Below, piece after piece: positions 29,745 through 38,665 of a stretch of DNA of 52,787 bases. The stretch is from NCBI RefSeq assembly GCF_001038205.1, contig NZ_JWIZ01000022.1:1-52787 (forward strand), written 5' to 3'. This DNA comes from Muribacter muris. GTDB taxonomy: Bacteria; Pseudomonadota; Gammaproteobacteria; Enterobacterales; Pasteurellaceae. The position numbers were made by a program, and so were the translations under genes. The notes beneath the pieces were generated by a model that did not search any database, was not told the origin of the DNA, and saw nothing but the letters and a program-made list of their open reading frames with translations. Numbering within the stretch: position 1 is the first letter of the stretch; every line of letters starts with the position of its first letter.

Positions 29745-30569
29745 TTACTCTTCGATAGAGCGGAGTAATTCGTTGATGCCGACTTTGCCACGGGTTTTTT
29801 CATCGACTTTTTTGACGATCACCGCACAGTAGAGGTTATATTTGCCGCATTTTGACGGTAGGCTGCCGGAAACGACTACCGATCCTGTCGGTACACGACC
29901 GTAGTGGATTTCGCCGGTTTCACGATCGTAAATTTTGGTGGATTGACCGATGAAAACGCCCATTGAGATGACACAGCCGTCTTCAACAATCACGCCTTCA
30001 ACAATTTCGGAACGTGCGCCGATAAAGCAGTTATCGCCAATGATAGTCGGGTTGGCTTGCAACGGTTCTAACACGCCGCCAATACCTACGCCGCCGGATA
30101 AATGCACGTTTTTACCGATTTGCGCACAAGAGCCGACCGTTGCCCAAGTATCCACCATTGTGCCTTCGTCCACATAAGCACCGATATTCACATAAGACGG
30201 CATTAACACGGTATTTTTAGCGATGTACGCCCCTTTACGCACGGTAGCGGACGGCACAACTCGGAAGCCTTCTTTTTGAAAACGGGCTTCGTCATAGTCG
30301 GCAAATTTGAGTGGCACTTTGTCGTAGTATTTCGTTTCTGCACCGTCAATGATGTGGTTATCGTTGATACGGAATGAGAGCAAGACCGCTTTTTTTAACC
30401 ACTGATGCACTATCCATTCGCCGTCAATTTTTTCGGCAACACGGAATGAGCCGTTATCTAACCCTTCTAACACCTCATTTACCGTTTGTTTTAATTCGGT
30501 ATCCACATTGTTTGGGGTAATTTCCGCACGGCGTTCAAATGCCGCTTCGATAATCGCTTGTAATGACAT
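29745..30569 (-). CDS. dapD: Tetrahydrodipicolinate N-succinyltransferase DapD
   Basis: A 274-residue left-handed beta-helix acyltransferase that succinylates tetrahydrodipicolinate on the lysine/diaminopimelate route. Hexapeptide repeats appear in the middle ([37 protein letters not shown]). AAGGAAAG precedes the ATG. It feeds meso-diaminopimelate into peptidoglycan. The 170-bp gap downstream carries two uptake signals. Confidence 0.96.
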   Translation of the reverse strand: MSLQAIIEAAFERRAEITPNNVDTELKQTVNEVLEGLDNGSFRVAEKIDGEWIVHQWLKKAVLLSFRINDNHIIDGAETKYYDKVPLKFADYDEARFQKEGFRVVPSATVRKGAYIAKNTVLMPSYVNIGAYVDEGTMVDTWATVGSCAQIGKNVHLSGGVGIGGVLEPLQANPTIIGDNCFIGARSEIVEGVIVEDGCVISMGVFIGQSTKIYDRETGEIHYGRVPTGSVVVSGSLPSKCGKYNLYCAVIVKKVDEKTRGKVGINELLRSIEE

Positions 30570-30712
30570 TGACTTTCCTTATGTATTGATAATGAAAAAA
30601 CGCCTGACTTTTTAGCACAGACACCGCACAATTTCCACAACATTTCACAAAATCCTGCGATAGACATTGCTACAAGCGGTGGATTGAAGGTATTTTTTGA
30701 CAAAAGTCGTTG

Positions 30713-30741
30713 TTGAAAAGTGAGAAATAGGTAGGCATAAT
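30713..30741 (+). promoter_or_regulatory. Promoter for the secreted hypothetical gene
   Basis: TTGAAA (30713-30718), a 17-bp spacer, then CATAAT (30736-30741), about 40 bp before the ATG at 30781. Confidence 0.55.
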
Positions 30742-30780
30742 GATAAAAATTTGGATGTTTTTCACCCGAAATTACAAAAA

Positions 30781-31200
30781 ATGAAAATATTCTGCCTGCT
30801 ATTTATACTTGTTCTTTCACCTATTTCGGCTGCCAGTGAGGTGATTTTTTCGTGTTTGACTCAAAAGGGGAAGCAGATTTCTATTGTGCAAATCGGCAAC
30901 CAATATGAGTATCGCTTCGGGAAACGGAATAAACCTGAATTAGTGTTTCGGGATTTCGTACAAGAGGCAATTCAACGCTCGCCAAAGTGGGAGGGTATTG
31001 GGCGTTATTTATGGACAAATTTAACCCTCAAAAACGGTGATACCTTTTATACCGCCAGAGTGGCGACAGACAGAATGACGGACGAGCACGAAACCGAATA
31101 TAGCCTAGAAGTTTCAACGGAGGAGAAACATTTAGCAACGATAGTGTGTTCTGCAAAGAGTGAACCGATCGTGAATTTTCCGGAAGCGCTTTTATTTTAA
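30781..31200 (+). CDS. Secreted hypothetical protein
   Basis: A 139-residue protein I do not recognise. The start at 30781 is chosen because it opens with a signal peptide, MKIFCLLFILVLSPISA, likely cut near residue 18; an ATG ten codons upstream would bury it. The mature domain has two cysteines (Cys25, Cys123) that could form a disulfide, and alternating beta-type segments (ISIVQIGNQYEYRFG, YTARVATDRM). It is probably periplasmic. It stands alone between dapD (divergent) and yceD. Confidence 0.7.
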   Translation: MKIFCLLFILVLSPISAASEVIFSCLTQKGKQISIVQIGNQYEYRFGKRNKPELVFRDFVQEAIQRSPKWEGIGRYLWTNLTLKNGDTFYTARVATDRMTDEHETEYSLEVSTEEKHLATIVCSAKSEPIVNFPEALLF

Positions 31201-31258
31201 TTCAAGCGGTGAGTTATCGGTAAAATTTTGCAAAGCAGGGAAAAGCACGATTTTCCCT

Positions 31259-31287
31259 TTGACTATTTTGCTGGCAATCGGTAATAT
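31259..31287 (+). promoter_or_regulatory. Promoter of yceD-rpmF-plsX-fabH
   Basis: TTGACT (31259-31264) and TAATAT (31282-31287) with an ideal 17-bp spacer. The predicted transcript start near 31294 lies only about 3 nt before the yceD ATG at 31297. Confidence 0.75.
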
Positions 31288-31296
31288 GCACATCCT

Positions 31297-31821
31297 ATGC
31301 AAAAAGCAAAACTACCCCTGACTATTGACCCCTATAAAGATGCGCAACGGCGTATGGACTATGAGGGCTTGATTTCGGCAAGCCAGCTTAGTCGTTTGGG
31401 GGAATCGGTTGGAAATGTGCTAAGTGATGCACAGGTTACTTTATCGTTAGAGCTTGATCCACAACGGCTGACTGTGATTAGAGGCACGGCACGCATTGAT
31501 GTGGAGCTAGACTGTCAACGTTGCGGTAACCCTTTTAAGCACACCCTTGACTGTACATTATGTTTCAGTCCGGTGGCAAATATGGATCAGGCGGACAAAT
31601 TGCCCGAAGTTTATGAACCGATTGAACTGAATGCTTTCGGTGAAATAAATTTACTGGAAATGGTAGAAGACGAATTCATTCTATCGTTACCGTTAGTCCC
31701 GATGCATAGTGCTGAACACTGTGAAGTGTCCGTGGCAGAACAGGTTTTTGGCGAATTGCCGGAAGAACTGGCAAGTAAACCGAACCCATTCGCCGTATTA
31801 GCTAATTTAAAGAAAAACTAG
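31297..31821 (+). CDS. yceD: YceD, DUF177 protein upstream of rpmF
   Basis: A 174-residue DUF177 protein. The start [12 protein letters not shown] aligns with E. coli YceD. A CxxC pair (DCQRCGNPF), [20 protein letters not shown] and the C-terminal [12 protein letters not shown] are diagnostic. Relatives are linked to 23S rRNA/ribosome biogenesis, and the gene is co-transcribed with rpmF. No Shine-Dalgarno is visible, and the promoter places the mRNA 5' end almost at the ATG. Confidence 0.92.
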   Translation: MQKAKLPLTIDPYKDAQRRMDYEGLISASQLSRLGESVGNVLSDAQVTLSLELDPQRLTVIRGTARIDVELDCQRCGNPFKHTLDCTLCFSPVANMDQADKLPEVYEPIELNAFGEINLLEMVEDEFILSLPLVPMHSAEHCEVSVAEQVFGELPEELASKPNPFAVLANLKKN

Positions 31822-31838
31822 ATCTAGGAGAAAAGCCC

Positions 31839-32000
31839 GTGGCTGTTCAACAAAATAAGAAATCTCGTTCACGTCGTGATATGCGTCGTTCACACGATGC
31901 ATTAACTACGGCAGCGGTATCTGTCGATTCTCGTGGTGAAACCCATTTACGCCACCACGTTTCTGCAGACGGTTACTACCGTGGTCGTAAGATCAAATAA
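31839..32000 (+). CDS. rpmF: 50S ribosomal protein bL32
   Basis: A 53-residue ribosomal protein using a GTG start at 31839 with AGGAG upstream. The sequence [20 protein letters not shown] is typical of bL32, and the C-terminus ends YYRGRKIK. It lacks the zinc-binding cysteines of the Zn-type paralogues, as is normal in this group. It lies 17 bp after yceD. Confidence 0.97.
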   Translation: MAVQQNKKSRSRRDMRRSHDALTTAAVSVDSRGETHLRHHVSADGYYRGRKIK

Positions 32001-32026
32001 TCCAAACATATCTTTCGAGGTATAAT

Positions 32027-33049
32027 TTGGCTCGTCTAACCCTTGCGTTAGATGTAATGGGCGGGGACTTTGGTCCCCGTATTACTATTCCCGCAGTCAT
32101 ATCGGCTTTGGTAGCTTATCCGAAGCTCGCTTTTCTTCTATTTGGCGATCAATGTCAAATCCGCCCTTTATTACAGGCTTTACCGTCCACCAGCCAACAA
32201 CGTATCCGATTGGTGCATACCGCAAAAACCGTTGCTGACGATCTGCCATTCCGGCAGGCAATGCGTCAGAGCAAAGGCAGTGCAATGCAACTGGCGATTG
32301 AAGCGGTAGTAACCGGCGAAGCGCAAGGCTGTGTCAGCGGCGGGAATACCGGCTTGCTGATGGCGCTTGCCAAGCAGCATATTTCGTTATTACCGAATAT
32401 TGAACGACCGGCGCTGACGTCCCTGATACCGAGTTTAAACGGTCGCTCCGGCATTATGTTGGATTTAGGGGCAAATGTGGAAGCGGACAGTGCATTGCTG
32501 TGCCAGTTTGCCGAGATGGGCAATATTTTTGCACAAGTGATGCTGGATTTGGTCTATCCCCGTTTGGCACTGTTGAATATCGGCACGGAAGAGCATAAGG
32601 GCAATCCGGCAATCCGTACCGCTCACCAACAGTTAAAACAGGCACAACATCTCAACTATATCGGCTTTATGGAAGGTGATAAGTTACTGAATAATTATGC
32701 CGATGTGATTATTTGTGATGGCTTTAGCGGTAATATTGCCTTGAAAACCTTAGAGGGTGCAGCACACAATTTATTGGCATTTTTTAAGCCGCCTCAGCCG
32801 GATTCACACCTGTGCCGACGGTTCAAGCGGGCGGTTATGCGTTTTATTTTTCAACGCTATTACCGAAAATTGCAACGTATCAATCCGGACAAACACAATG
32901 GTGCAACGTTGCTCGGTTTATCGTCCGTGGTGGTGAAAAGCCACGGGAGTGCCGGTGCAAATGCATTTTTTTATGCCATTTTGCACGCAATTCAACAGAT
33001 TGAAAATGAAATTCCTGCTAAAATTTCGCAAGGATTAAATCGATTATAA
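32027..33049 (+). CDS. plsX: Phosphate acyltransferase PlsX
   Basis: A 340-residue enzyme that makes acyl-phosphate from acyl-ACP for phospholipid synthesis. It begins with TTG at 32027 (GAGG 8 nt upstream), and the family N-terminus LTLALDVMGGDFGP follows at once, so the rare start is well supported. ANVEADSALLCQFAEMG and ICDGFSGNIALKTLEG are conserved. Operon yceD-rpmF-plsX-fabH. Confidence 0.95.
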   Translation: MARLTLALDVMGGDFGPRITIPAVISALVAYPKLAFLLFGDQCQIRPLLQALPSTSQQRIRLVHTAKTVADDLPFRQAMRQSKGSAMQLAIEAVVTGEAQGCVSGGNTGLLMALAKQHISLLPNIERPALTSLIPSLNGRSGIMLDLGANVEADSALLCQFAEMGNIFAQVMLDLVYPRLALLNIGTEEHKGNPAIRTAHQQLKQAQHLNYIGFMEGDKLLNNYADVIICDGFSGNIALKTLEGAAHNLLAFFKPPQPDSHLCRRFKRAVMRFIFQRYYRKLQRINPDKHNGATLLGLSSVVVKSHGSAGANAFFYAILHAIQQIENEIPAKISQGLNRL

Positions 33050-33060
33050 GAGTATAAAGT

Positions 33061-34011
33061 ATGTACAGTTCAATTTTAGCGACCGGTAGCTATATGCCTG
33101 CACAAATTCGCACCAATGCGGATTTAGAGAAAATGGTCGATACAACGGACGAGTGGATTGTTACCCGTTCGGGAATGAAAGAACGCCGTATTGCCGGCGC
33201 TGATGAAACCGTGGCAACAATGGGGGCGGCAGCGGCAAAAAATGCGTTAGCGCAAGCCGCTATTGATCCGCAGCAAATTGATTTAATTGTGGTTGGAACG
33301 ACCAGCAACTCTCACGCTTATCCGAGCGCAGCCTGCCAAATTCAAGGAATACTCGGCATTGACGATGCAATTTCCTTTGATGTGGCGGCAGCCTGTACCG
33401 GCTTTGTTTATGCGTTGAGTGTGGCGGATCAGTTTATACGCAGCGGCAAGGTGAAAAAAGCGTTAGTCATCGGCTCGGATCTCAACTCCCGCAAATTAGA
33501 CGAAACGGATCGCAGCACGGTCGTATTATTTGGTGATGGCGCAGGTGCGGTGATTTTAGAGGCAAGCGAACAACAAGGCATTATTTCAACCCACTTACAC
33601 GCCTCGCCGGATACCAAATCCGCACTGGTCTTGCCGAATGAGATGCGGGGTGAAGCACAATCGGGCTTTATTGCAATGCAGGGCAATGCGACCTTCAAAT
33701 TGGCGGTACGGGAACTAGCTAATGTGGTGGAAGAAACCTTAACGGAAAACGGCTTGGATAAGCGCGAGTTGGATTGGCTCGTGCCGCACCAAGCCAATTT
33801 GCGTATTATTGCAGCAACGGCGGAAAAATTGGCGATGTCGATGGATCAGGTGGTGGTAACGGTAGATCGCTACGGTAACACCAGTGCCGCGACTATTCCG
33901 GTAGCACTTGATGAAGCGGTGCGGGACGGGCGTATTCAGCGTGGGCAGCTATTATTGCTGGAGGCTTTCGGCGGTGGCTGGACGTGGGGATCGGCGTTAG
34001 TCCGCTTTTAA
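33061..34011 (+). CDS. fabH: Beta-ketoacyl-ACP synthase III FabH
   Basis: A 316-residue condensing enzyme starting type II fatty-acid synthesis from acetyl-CoA and malonyl-ACP. The catalytic Cys112 is in [11 protein letters not shown], the His in [10 protein letters not shown] and the Asn in [10 protein letters not shown]. It starts 11 bp after plsX. fabD and fabG do not follow; trmB does. Confidence 0.97.
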   Translation: MYSSILATGSYMPAQIRTNADLEKMVDTTDEWIVTRSGMKERRIAGADETVATMGAAAAKNALAQAAIDPQQIDLIVVGTTSNSHAYPSAACQIQGILGIDDAISFDVAAACTGFVYALSVADQFIRSGKVKKALVIGSDLNSRKLDETDRSTVVLFGDGAGAVILEASEQQGIISTHLHASPDTKSALVLPNEMRGEAQSGFIAMQGNATFKLAVRELANVVEETLTENGLDKRELDWLVPHQANLRIIAATAEKLAMSMDQVVVTVDRYGNTSAATIPVALDEAVRDGRIQRGQLLLLEAFGGGWTWGSALVRF

Positions 34012-34075
34012 CAAGCGCTCGGCACAGGGCAATTTTTTGCAAAAACGTTCAAGTAATTGACCGCTTGTAACTTTT

Positions 34076-34096
34076 ATCCTCTCTTTATGAGAGGAT
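34076..34096 (+). terminator. Possible terminator after fabH
   Basis: An 8-bp stem, ATCCTCTC / GAGAGGAT, with loop TTTAT followed by TATATTTT. The T-run is weak, and trmB starts 20 bp later, so it may also act in the trmB leader. Confidence 0.55.
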
Positions 34097-34116
34097 TATA
34101 TTTTGGAAAGAGATAA

Positions 34117-34857
34117 ATGGAACAAACTTTCGCAGATAAAAAACGGAAAACCGTAGAACAAGCAGAATTTACCGCAGACGGACGCTATATGCGCAAAGTG
34201 CGCAGTTTTGTCTTACGCACCGGACGGTTGAGCGATTTCCAACGGGATATGATGAATCATCACTGGGCGGATTTAGGCTTGGATTATCAAGCAACGCCGT
34301 TCGATTTCAACCAAATTTTCGGCAATGCCAATCCGGTCGTGTTGGAAATCGGCTTTGGAATGGGCAAATCTTTGGTTGAAATGGCAGAGCAAAATCCCGA
34401 TCGCAATTATATCGGCATAGAAGTTCATACGCCTGGCGTAGGGGCGTGTATCGCCTATGCGGTTGAAAAGGGGGTCAAAAACCTGCGGGTTATTTGCCAC
34501 GATGCGACCGAAATTTTACGGGATAGCATTGCCGATCAGTCCCTAGGCGGTTTACAGCTCTATTTCCCTGATCCGTGGCAAAAAGCCAAGCACCACAAAC
34601 GCCGTATTGTACAGCCGGCTTTTATTGAGCGGGTATTACAGAAATTGCGCTCAGACGGCTTTATTCATATGGCAACGGATTGGGAAAATTATGCGGAGCA
34701 TATGTTAGCGGTGCTACGCTCATTCCCTGAACTTAAAAATCAATCACCGAGTGGTGATTTTATTCCGCGTCCGGATTTTCGTCCTCTCACTAAGTTTGAG
34801 GAACGCGGGCAAAAATTAGGACACGGCGTGTGGGATCTCTACTTTATTAAAGGATAA
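34117..34857 (+). CDS. trmB: tRNA (guanine46-N7)-methyltransferase TrmB
   Basis: A 246-residue SAM-dependent enzyme. The SAM motif [16 protein letters not shown], then the substrate motif [17 protein letters not shown], are diagnostic. It makes m7G46 in the variable loop of many tRNAs. GGAAAGAG precedes the ATG. yggL follows, as in E. coli (trmB-yggL). Confidence 0.96.
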   Translation: MEQTFADKKRKTVEQAEFTADGRYMRKVRSFVLRTGRLSDFQRDMMNHHWADLGLDYQATPFDFNQIFGNANPVVLEIGFGMGKSLVEMAEQNPDRNYIGIEVHTPGVGACIAYAVEKGVKNLRVICHDATEILRDSIADQSLGGLQLYFPDPWQKAKHHKRRIVQPAFIERVLQKLRSDGFIHMATDWENYAEHMLAVLRSFPELKNQSPSGDFIPRPDFRPLTKFEERGQKLGHGVWDLYFIKG

Positions 34858-34874
34858 ACCCAACAAAATTGTGC

Positions 34875-34880
34875 TAGAAT
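34875..34880 (+). promoter_or_regulatory. Extended -10 promoter for yggL
   Basis: TGC-TAGAAT (TGn plus -10 hexamer) lies 35 bp before the yggL ATG, with no clear -35, so it would be an extended -10 promoter starting just after the trmB stop. Confidence 0.5.
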
Positions 34881-34914
34881 AGCCATAATTTTATTGTCAT
34901 TAAGGAGAACAAAA

Positions 34915-35259
34915 ATGGCACAACCAACTCGTAATCGCAGACAACGCAAGAAAATGCACCTTGCCGAATTCCAAGAATTAGGCTTTTTGGTGAAATTCCA
35001 ATTTGCCGAAGGCACGGGCATTGACCAAATTGATGCGCTCGTAGATCGTTTTATTGATGAAGTGATCCGCCCAAATGGATTAGCCTACGAAGGTTCAGGC
35101 TATTTACATTGGGAAGGCTTAGTTTGCCTTGAGAAAATGGGCAAATGCGATGACTCTCACCGTCAATTAGTGCAAAAATGGTTAGCAGACAACGGTTTAA
35201 TTGAAATTGAGGTCAGCGAATTGTTTGATATTTGGTGGGATTTACCGATCAATCAATAA
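34915..35259 (+). CDS. yggL: YggL, DUF469 50S-associated protein
   Basis: A 114-residue protein starting MAQPTRNRRQRKKMHLAEF at 34915 with AAGGAG upstream. The DUF469 family is basic at the N-terminus and acidic after; FQFAEGTGIDQIDALVDRFI and CDDSHRQLVQKWL are typical. E. coli YggL binds the 50S subunit. It sits directly downstream of trmB. Confidence 0.92.
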   Translation: MAQPTRNRRQRKKMHLAEFQELGFLVKFQFAEGTGIDQIDALVDRFIDEVIRPNGLAYEGSGYLHWEGLVCLEKMGKCDDSHRQLVQKWLADNGLIEIEVSELFDIWWDLPINQ

Positions 35260-35356
35260 TCCTTTCTTATCATAATGTGCCTAAAATTATCCCTCCGATA
35301 ATTTTAGGTCATTTATTTTCATTGTTACGCTTATCGCCCTGATTAAAGGAAGAAAA

Positions 35357-36379
35357 ATGGCGGAAAATCAACCTGTTAAACGGATCACCCTCAATGATAT
35401 TGCACGGCTAAGCGGTGTGTCGAAAACCACGGCGAGTATGGTGCTGAACGGGCAATCGGAACAATTTCGCATCAAGCCGGAGACCCGTCAGAGAGTATGC
35501 CAAATTGCCCGCCAGTACGGCTACCGTGCCAATGCCTATGCTAAAGGGTTAAAATTGCAGCGTACCAACGTTGTCGGCTTGATTGTGCCGGATCTCGCCA
35601 ATTACGGTTTTGCATCAACCGCCAAATATTTGGAAAAATTGTGCCGTGATAGTGGCTTACTGCTGGTGATTGCCTGCTCGGACGACAATCCCGTCCAAGA
35701 AAAATTAGCGATAGAACGTTTACTCGACCGCCAAATCGACCTCATTATCACTGCACCGACCCATCAAGATCCGAAGTATTACAAATCCGTGTTAAAGCAG
35801 ACCGCCCTATTACAGCTCGACCGCTTTGTGCCGCAGCTTGATCTCTGCTACGCCATTAGTGATGACACTCCAAAGATTGCCCAGCTTGTACAGCGAGTGA
35901 TTACCACCAATCATTTAAGCGAATATTTTTATTTTGGCGGGCAGCTCTCCCTCTCGCCGAGCCAATCTCGTCTGGCGGGCTTTTGTCAGGGGCTTGCCGA
36001 GGGCGGTTTGGGCGAACAGCCTGACTGGATTTTACACCGAGATTACCGCCCCGAATCGGGCTATCGGCTGATGCAATCCCTAGTCGAACGGCTGGGGCGT
36101 TTACCTCAAGCGGTCTTTACCGCCTCTTATACCATTTTGGAAGGGGTGTTGCACTATCTGACCGAGTATCAACAAATGGATAAATTGCTCAATCGCCAAT
36201 TACAGCTTGCGACCTTTGACGATCACGCCCTGCTTAATGCCTTGCCTTTTCATATCCATTCGATCAAGCAAGATCACGAGCAGATCGCCAAACAAGTTTT
36301 CACACTGATTCAACAAACCCTGCAAGGTAAAGCACTTAAACCGGTAAAAGTCCCCTGTGAAATCCTTTGGAGAGGTTAA
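35357..36379 (+). CDS. LacI-family repressor, Cra/ScrR-like
   Basis: A 340-residue LacI-type regulator. The N-terminal HTH is ITLNDIARLSGVSKTTASMVLNG, with hinge-helix ANAYAKGLKLQRTNVVGLIVPDL, followed by a sugar-binding core. KTTASMVLNG with a following FRI(K) extension resembles Cra (FruR) and ScrR, which answer to phosphorylated fructose. A local target could be the sugar PTS genes manXYZ 2.3 kb downstream, or the NSS symporter next door; the sequence does not decide. AAAGGAAG precedes the ATG. No other sugar gene touches it directly. Confidence 0.85.
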   Translation: MAENQPVKRITLNDIARLSGVSKTTASMVLNGQSEQFRIKPETRQRVCQIARQYGYRANAYAKGLKLQRTNVVGLIVPDLANYGFASTAKYLEKLCRDSGLLLVIACSDDNPVQEKLAIERLLDRQIDLIITAPTHQDPKYYKSVLKQTALLQLDRFVPQLDLCYAISDDTPKIAQLVQRVITTNHLSEYFYFGGQLSLSPSQSRLAGFCQGLAEGGLGEQPDWILHRDYRPESGYRLMQSLVERLGRLPQAVFTASYTILEGVLHYLTEYQQMDKLLNRQLQLATFDDHALLNALPFHIHSIKQDHEQIAKQVFTLIQQTLQGKALKPVKVPCEILWRG

Positions 36380-36769
36380 AATTTAGGGTTAAATGAAAAA
36401 AAATTGTTGTGCTAAATTCAGTTATTCTAAATGATAGGAAAAACTAAAATTTTACCTTTTTTAGTTTAATCTTCTAAATTTATGTGATTTGTATAGTGTT
36501 TTTTTCTGCGATTTTTCTGAAAATTACCACTTTTCTTTATTTTCTATTCTTTACTTTCTGCATTTTCTTCGGCATAGTTCACCGTTATAAAGCGTGCATC
36601 GGTTTTTTCGCACGTTAAAAAAGCGAATGGCATTCAAATTTCCCCTTTCGTTATCCGTAGTCGGCAAACAGTCTATTTTGCAAGCGGTCGTTTGACCCCG
36701 ATATTTTGCAAAGCACAGGGGAGAGGCGAGCCAATCAATACAACATAAAATGATTTTGAGGATATTACC
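36380..36769. other. AT-rich intergenic stretch before the NSS symporter
   Basis: 390 bp without a convincing gene. An AT-only hairpin, AAACTAAAA (36441-36449) / TTTTAGTTT (36459-36467), could end the lacI transcript. The right half is read on the minus strand as a short open frame (to 36787) with no homologue I know. It ends with an uptake-signal-like CAAGCGGTC near 36684 and GAGG before the next start. Confidence 0.5.
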
Positions 36770-38287
36770 GTGTCTAATATGCAACACACTAGCGAGCCGA
36801 AACGGGAAACGTTTTCCGGTCGCAGAGCATTTATTATCGCTGCCATTGGCTCGGCGGTCGGGCTTGGCAACATTTGGCGTTTCCCTTATACCACCTATGA
36901 AAACGGTGGCGGGGCGTTTATCATTCCTTACCTTGTCGCTTTGCTGACGGCAGGGATCCCACTGTTATTTTTAGATTATGCGATCGGGCATCGCCACCGT
37001 GGTGGTGCGCCATTGTCTTACCGCCGCTTTAACCGCCATTTTGAAACTTTTGGCTGGTGGCAAGTGTTGGTGAATGTGATTATCGGTATTTACTATGCGG
37101 TCGTACTCGGCTGGGCTGCGGTTTATACCTATTTCTCGGTGAACGGGGCGTGGGGCGATAAACCGATCGATTTCTTCATCGGTGAATTTTTGAAAATGGG
37201 CGATATTAGCCAAGGGGTGAGCTTTGAGTTTGTCGGAATGGTTACCGGCCCATTGATTGCTGTGTGGTTGGTGGCACTTGGTGTACTGGCGCTCGGCGTA
37301 CAAAAAGGGATTGCCAAATCCTCCGGCATTTTAATGCCGATATTGATCGTGATGTTCCTTGTATTAGTCGTGTCTTCACTCTTTTTACCGGGAGCGGCAA
37401 AAGGGTTAGATGCGTTGTTTACCCCAAATTGGGATAAACTCACCGATCCGAGCGTGTGGATTGCTGCCTACGGGCAAATTTTCTTCTCACTGTCGATCTG
37501 CTTCGGGATTATGATTACCTACGCGTCCTATTTGAAGAAAAATTCCGATTTAACCGGCAGTGGTTTGGTTGTTGGGTTTGCGAACAGCAGTTTTGAAGTT
37601 TTAGCGGGGATCGGGGTATTTGCCGCCCTTGGTTTTATGGCAGTTTCCGCCGGTCAGGAAGTGAGTGAAGTGGCAAAAGGCGGTATCGGTTTAGCCTTCT
37701 TTGCGTTCCCAACCATTATCAACCAAGCCCCGTTTGGCGAAGTGTTGGGGGTATTATTCTTCGGCTCGCTTACCTTTGCGGCATTAACCTCGTTCATTTC
37801 GGTGATTGAAGTGATTATTTCGGCGGTGCAGGATAAATTACAGATCGGACGGGTGAAAGTAACTTTCATTGTCGGCTTACCGATGATGCTAGTGTCTGTC
37901 GTGTTATTCGGCACAACCACCGGTTTACCGATGCTGGACGTAATGGACAAATTCGTGAACTATTTCGGCATTGTTGCAGTGGCGTTTGTATCGTTGATTG
38001 CGATTGTGGCAAACGAAAAACTCGGCTTACTCGGCGATCACCTTAACGAAACCTCGTCCTTTAAAGTCGGCTTTTTATGGCGGTTATGTATTGTAGTAAC
38101 CACCGGTATTCTTGCCTTTATGTTATTCAGTGAAGGGGCGAAAGTCTTCTCAGAAGGTTATGAAGGCTACCCACGCTGGTTTGTGAATACCTTTGGCTGG
38201 GGAATGGCGATTGGATTAGTTGTTGTTTCATTCCTACTTTCCCGTCTCAAATGGAAAAATGAAGATACCGCAGTAACAGGAGAATAA
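36770..38287 (+). CDS. NSS-family sodium:amino-acid symporter (MetP-like)
   Basis: A 505-residue inner-membrane transporter of the neurotransmitter:sodium symporter family with about 12 helices. The start is GTG 36770 with GAGG upstream. Helix 1 [24 protein letters not shown] holds the Na+ and substrate-binding residues of the LeuT fold. The coupled MetS-like small gene just downstream makes methionine/alanine-type import likely, as in the corynebacterial MetPS pair; the substrate is otherwise unproven. Confidence 0.92.
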   Translation: MSNMQHTSEPKRETFSGRRAFIIAAIGSAVGLGNIWRFPYTTYENGGGAFIIPYLVALLTAGIPLLFLDYAIGHRHRGGAPLSYRRFNRHFETFGWWQVLVNVIIGIYYAVVLGWAAVYTYFSVNGAWGDKPIDFFIGEFLKMGDISQGVSFEFVGMVTGPLIAVWLVALGVLALGVQKGIAKSSGILMPILIVMFLVLVVSSLFLPGAAKGLDALFTPNWDKLTDPSVWIAAYGQIFFSLSICFGIMITYASYLKKNSDLTGSGLVVGFANSSFEVLAGIGVFAALGFMAVSAGQEVSEVAKGGIGLAFFAFPTIINQAPFGEVLGVLFFGSLTFAALTSFISVIEVIISAVQDKLQIGRVKVTFIVGLPMMLVSVVLFGTTTGLPMLDVMDKFVNYFGIVAVAFVSLIAIVANEKLGLLGDHLNETSSFKVGFLWRLCIVVTTGILAFMLFSEGAKVFSEGYEGYPRWFVNTFGWGMAIGLVVVSFLLSRLKWKNEDTAVTGE

Positions 38288-38289
38288 AA

Positions 38290-38385
38290 ATGAGTAGCAG
38301 CGCAATTATTATGATGATTATCGCCCTTGTGGTAATTTGGGGCGGGCTGATTTACTCGGTAAAACGCTTACCGAAAGAAGATTGA
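38290..38385 (+). CDS. metS: MetS-like small subunit of the NSS transporter
   Basis: A 31-residue membrane microprotein starting at ATG 38290, 2 bp after the symporter stop, with AGGAG upstream. It is one hydrophobic helix (SAIIMMIIALVVIWGGLIYS) plus a basic tail KRLPKED. This matches the small subunits annotated as methionine/alanine import NSS transporter small subunit, needed for MetP activity in Corynebacterium. A terminator follows. Confidence 0.85.
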   Translation: MSSSAIIMMIIALVVIWGGLIYSVKRLPKED

Positions 38386-38411
38386 GCCTTATTATATTGA
38401 TATGTTAGCCG

Positions 38412-38448
38412 ACCGCTTGTTGAGCAATCAACAAGCGGTTTTATTTTG
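38412..38448 (+). terminator. Terminator built from an inverted pair of uptake signals
   Basis: A 12-bp stem, ACCGCTTGTTGA (38412-38423) / TCAACAAGCGGT (38428-38439), with loop GCAA, then TTTTATTTT. Each arm contains an Apl-type uptake signal, a common terminator style in Pasteurellaceae. Confidence 0.9.
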
Positions 38449-38533
38449 CCGAAATGTTGCAAAATTGACATTTAATTTTTTATTGAAAATAAAAGGTATA
38501 AAAAATCAGCAAATGTGAAATTTTATCGCTAAA

Positions 38534-38555
38534 AAATGTGAACTAGATCACGTTT
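38534..38555 (+). promoter_or_regulatory. CRP site upstream of manXYZ
   Basis: TGTGA-ACTAGA-TCACG with A/T flanks; 20 of 22 positions match the symmetric CRP consensus by eye. A half-match TGTGA at 38514-38518 lies 23 bp upstream. It is centred about 60 bp before the predicted start, a class I position. Confidence 0.8.
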
Positions 38556-38569
38556 TTACGGAATTTCGA

Positions 38570-38597
38570 TTGCTGAAACGCCACCTTTCTTTACAAT
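38570..38597 (+). promoter_or_regulatory. Promoter of manXYZ
   Basis: TTGCTG (38570-38575), a 16-bp spacer, TACAAT (38592-38597), about 70 bp before the manX ATG. Confidence 0.6.
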
Positions 38598-38665
38598 TAC
38601 GCCGATTTCACTCTATTTGAAAATAAGTTTACCGATTTACAATTTCTTCATATTAAGGAGTAACA

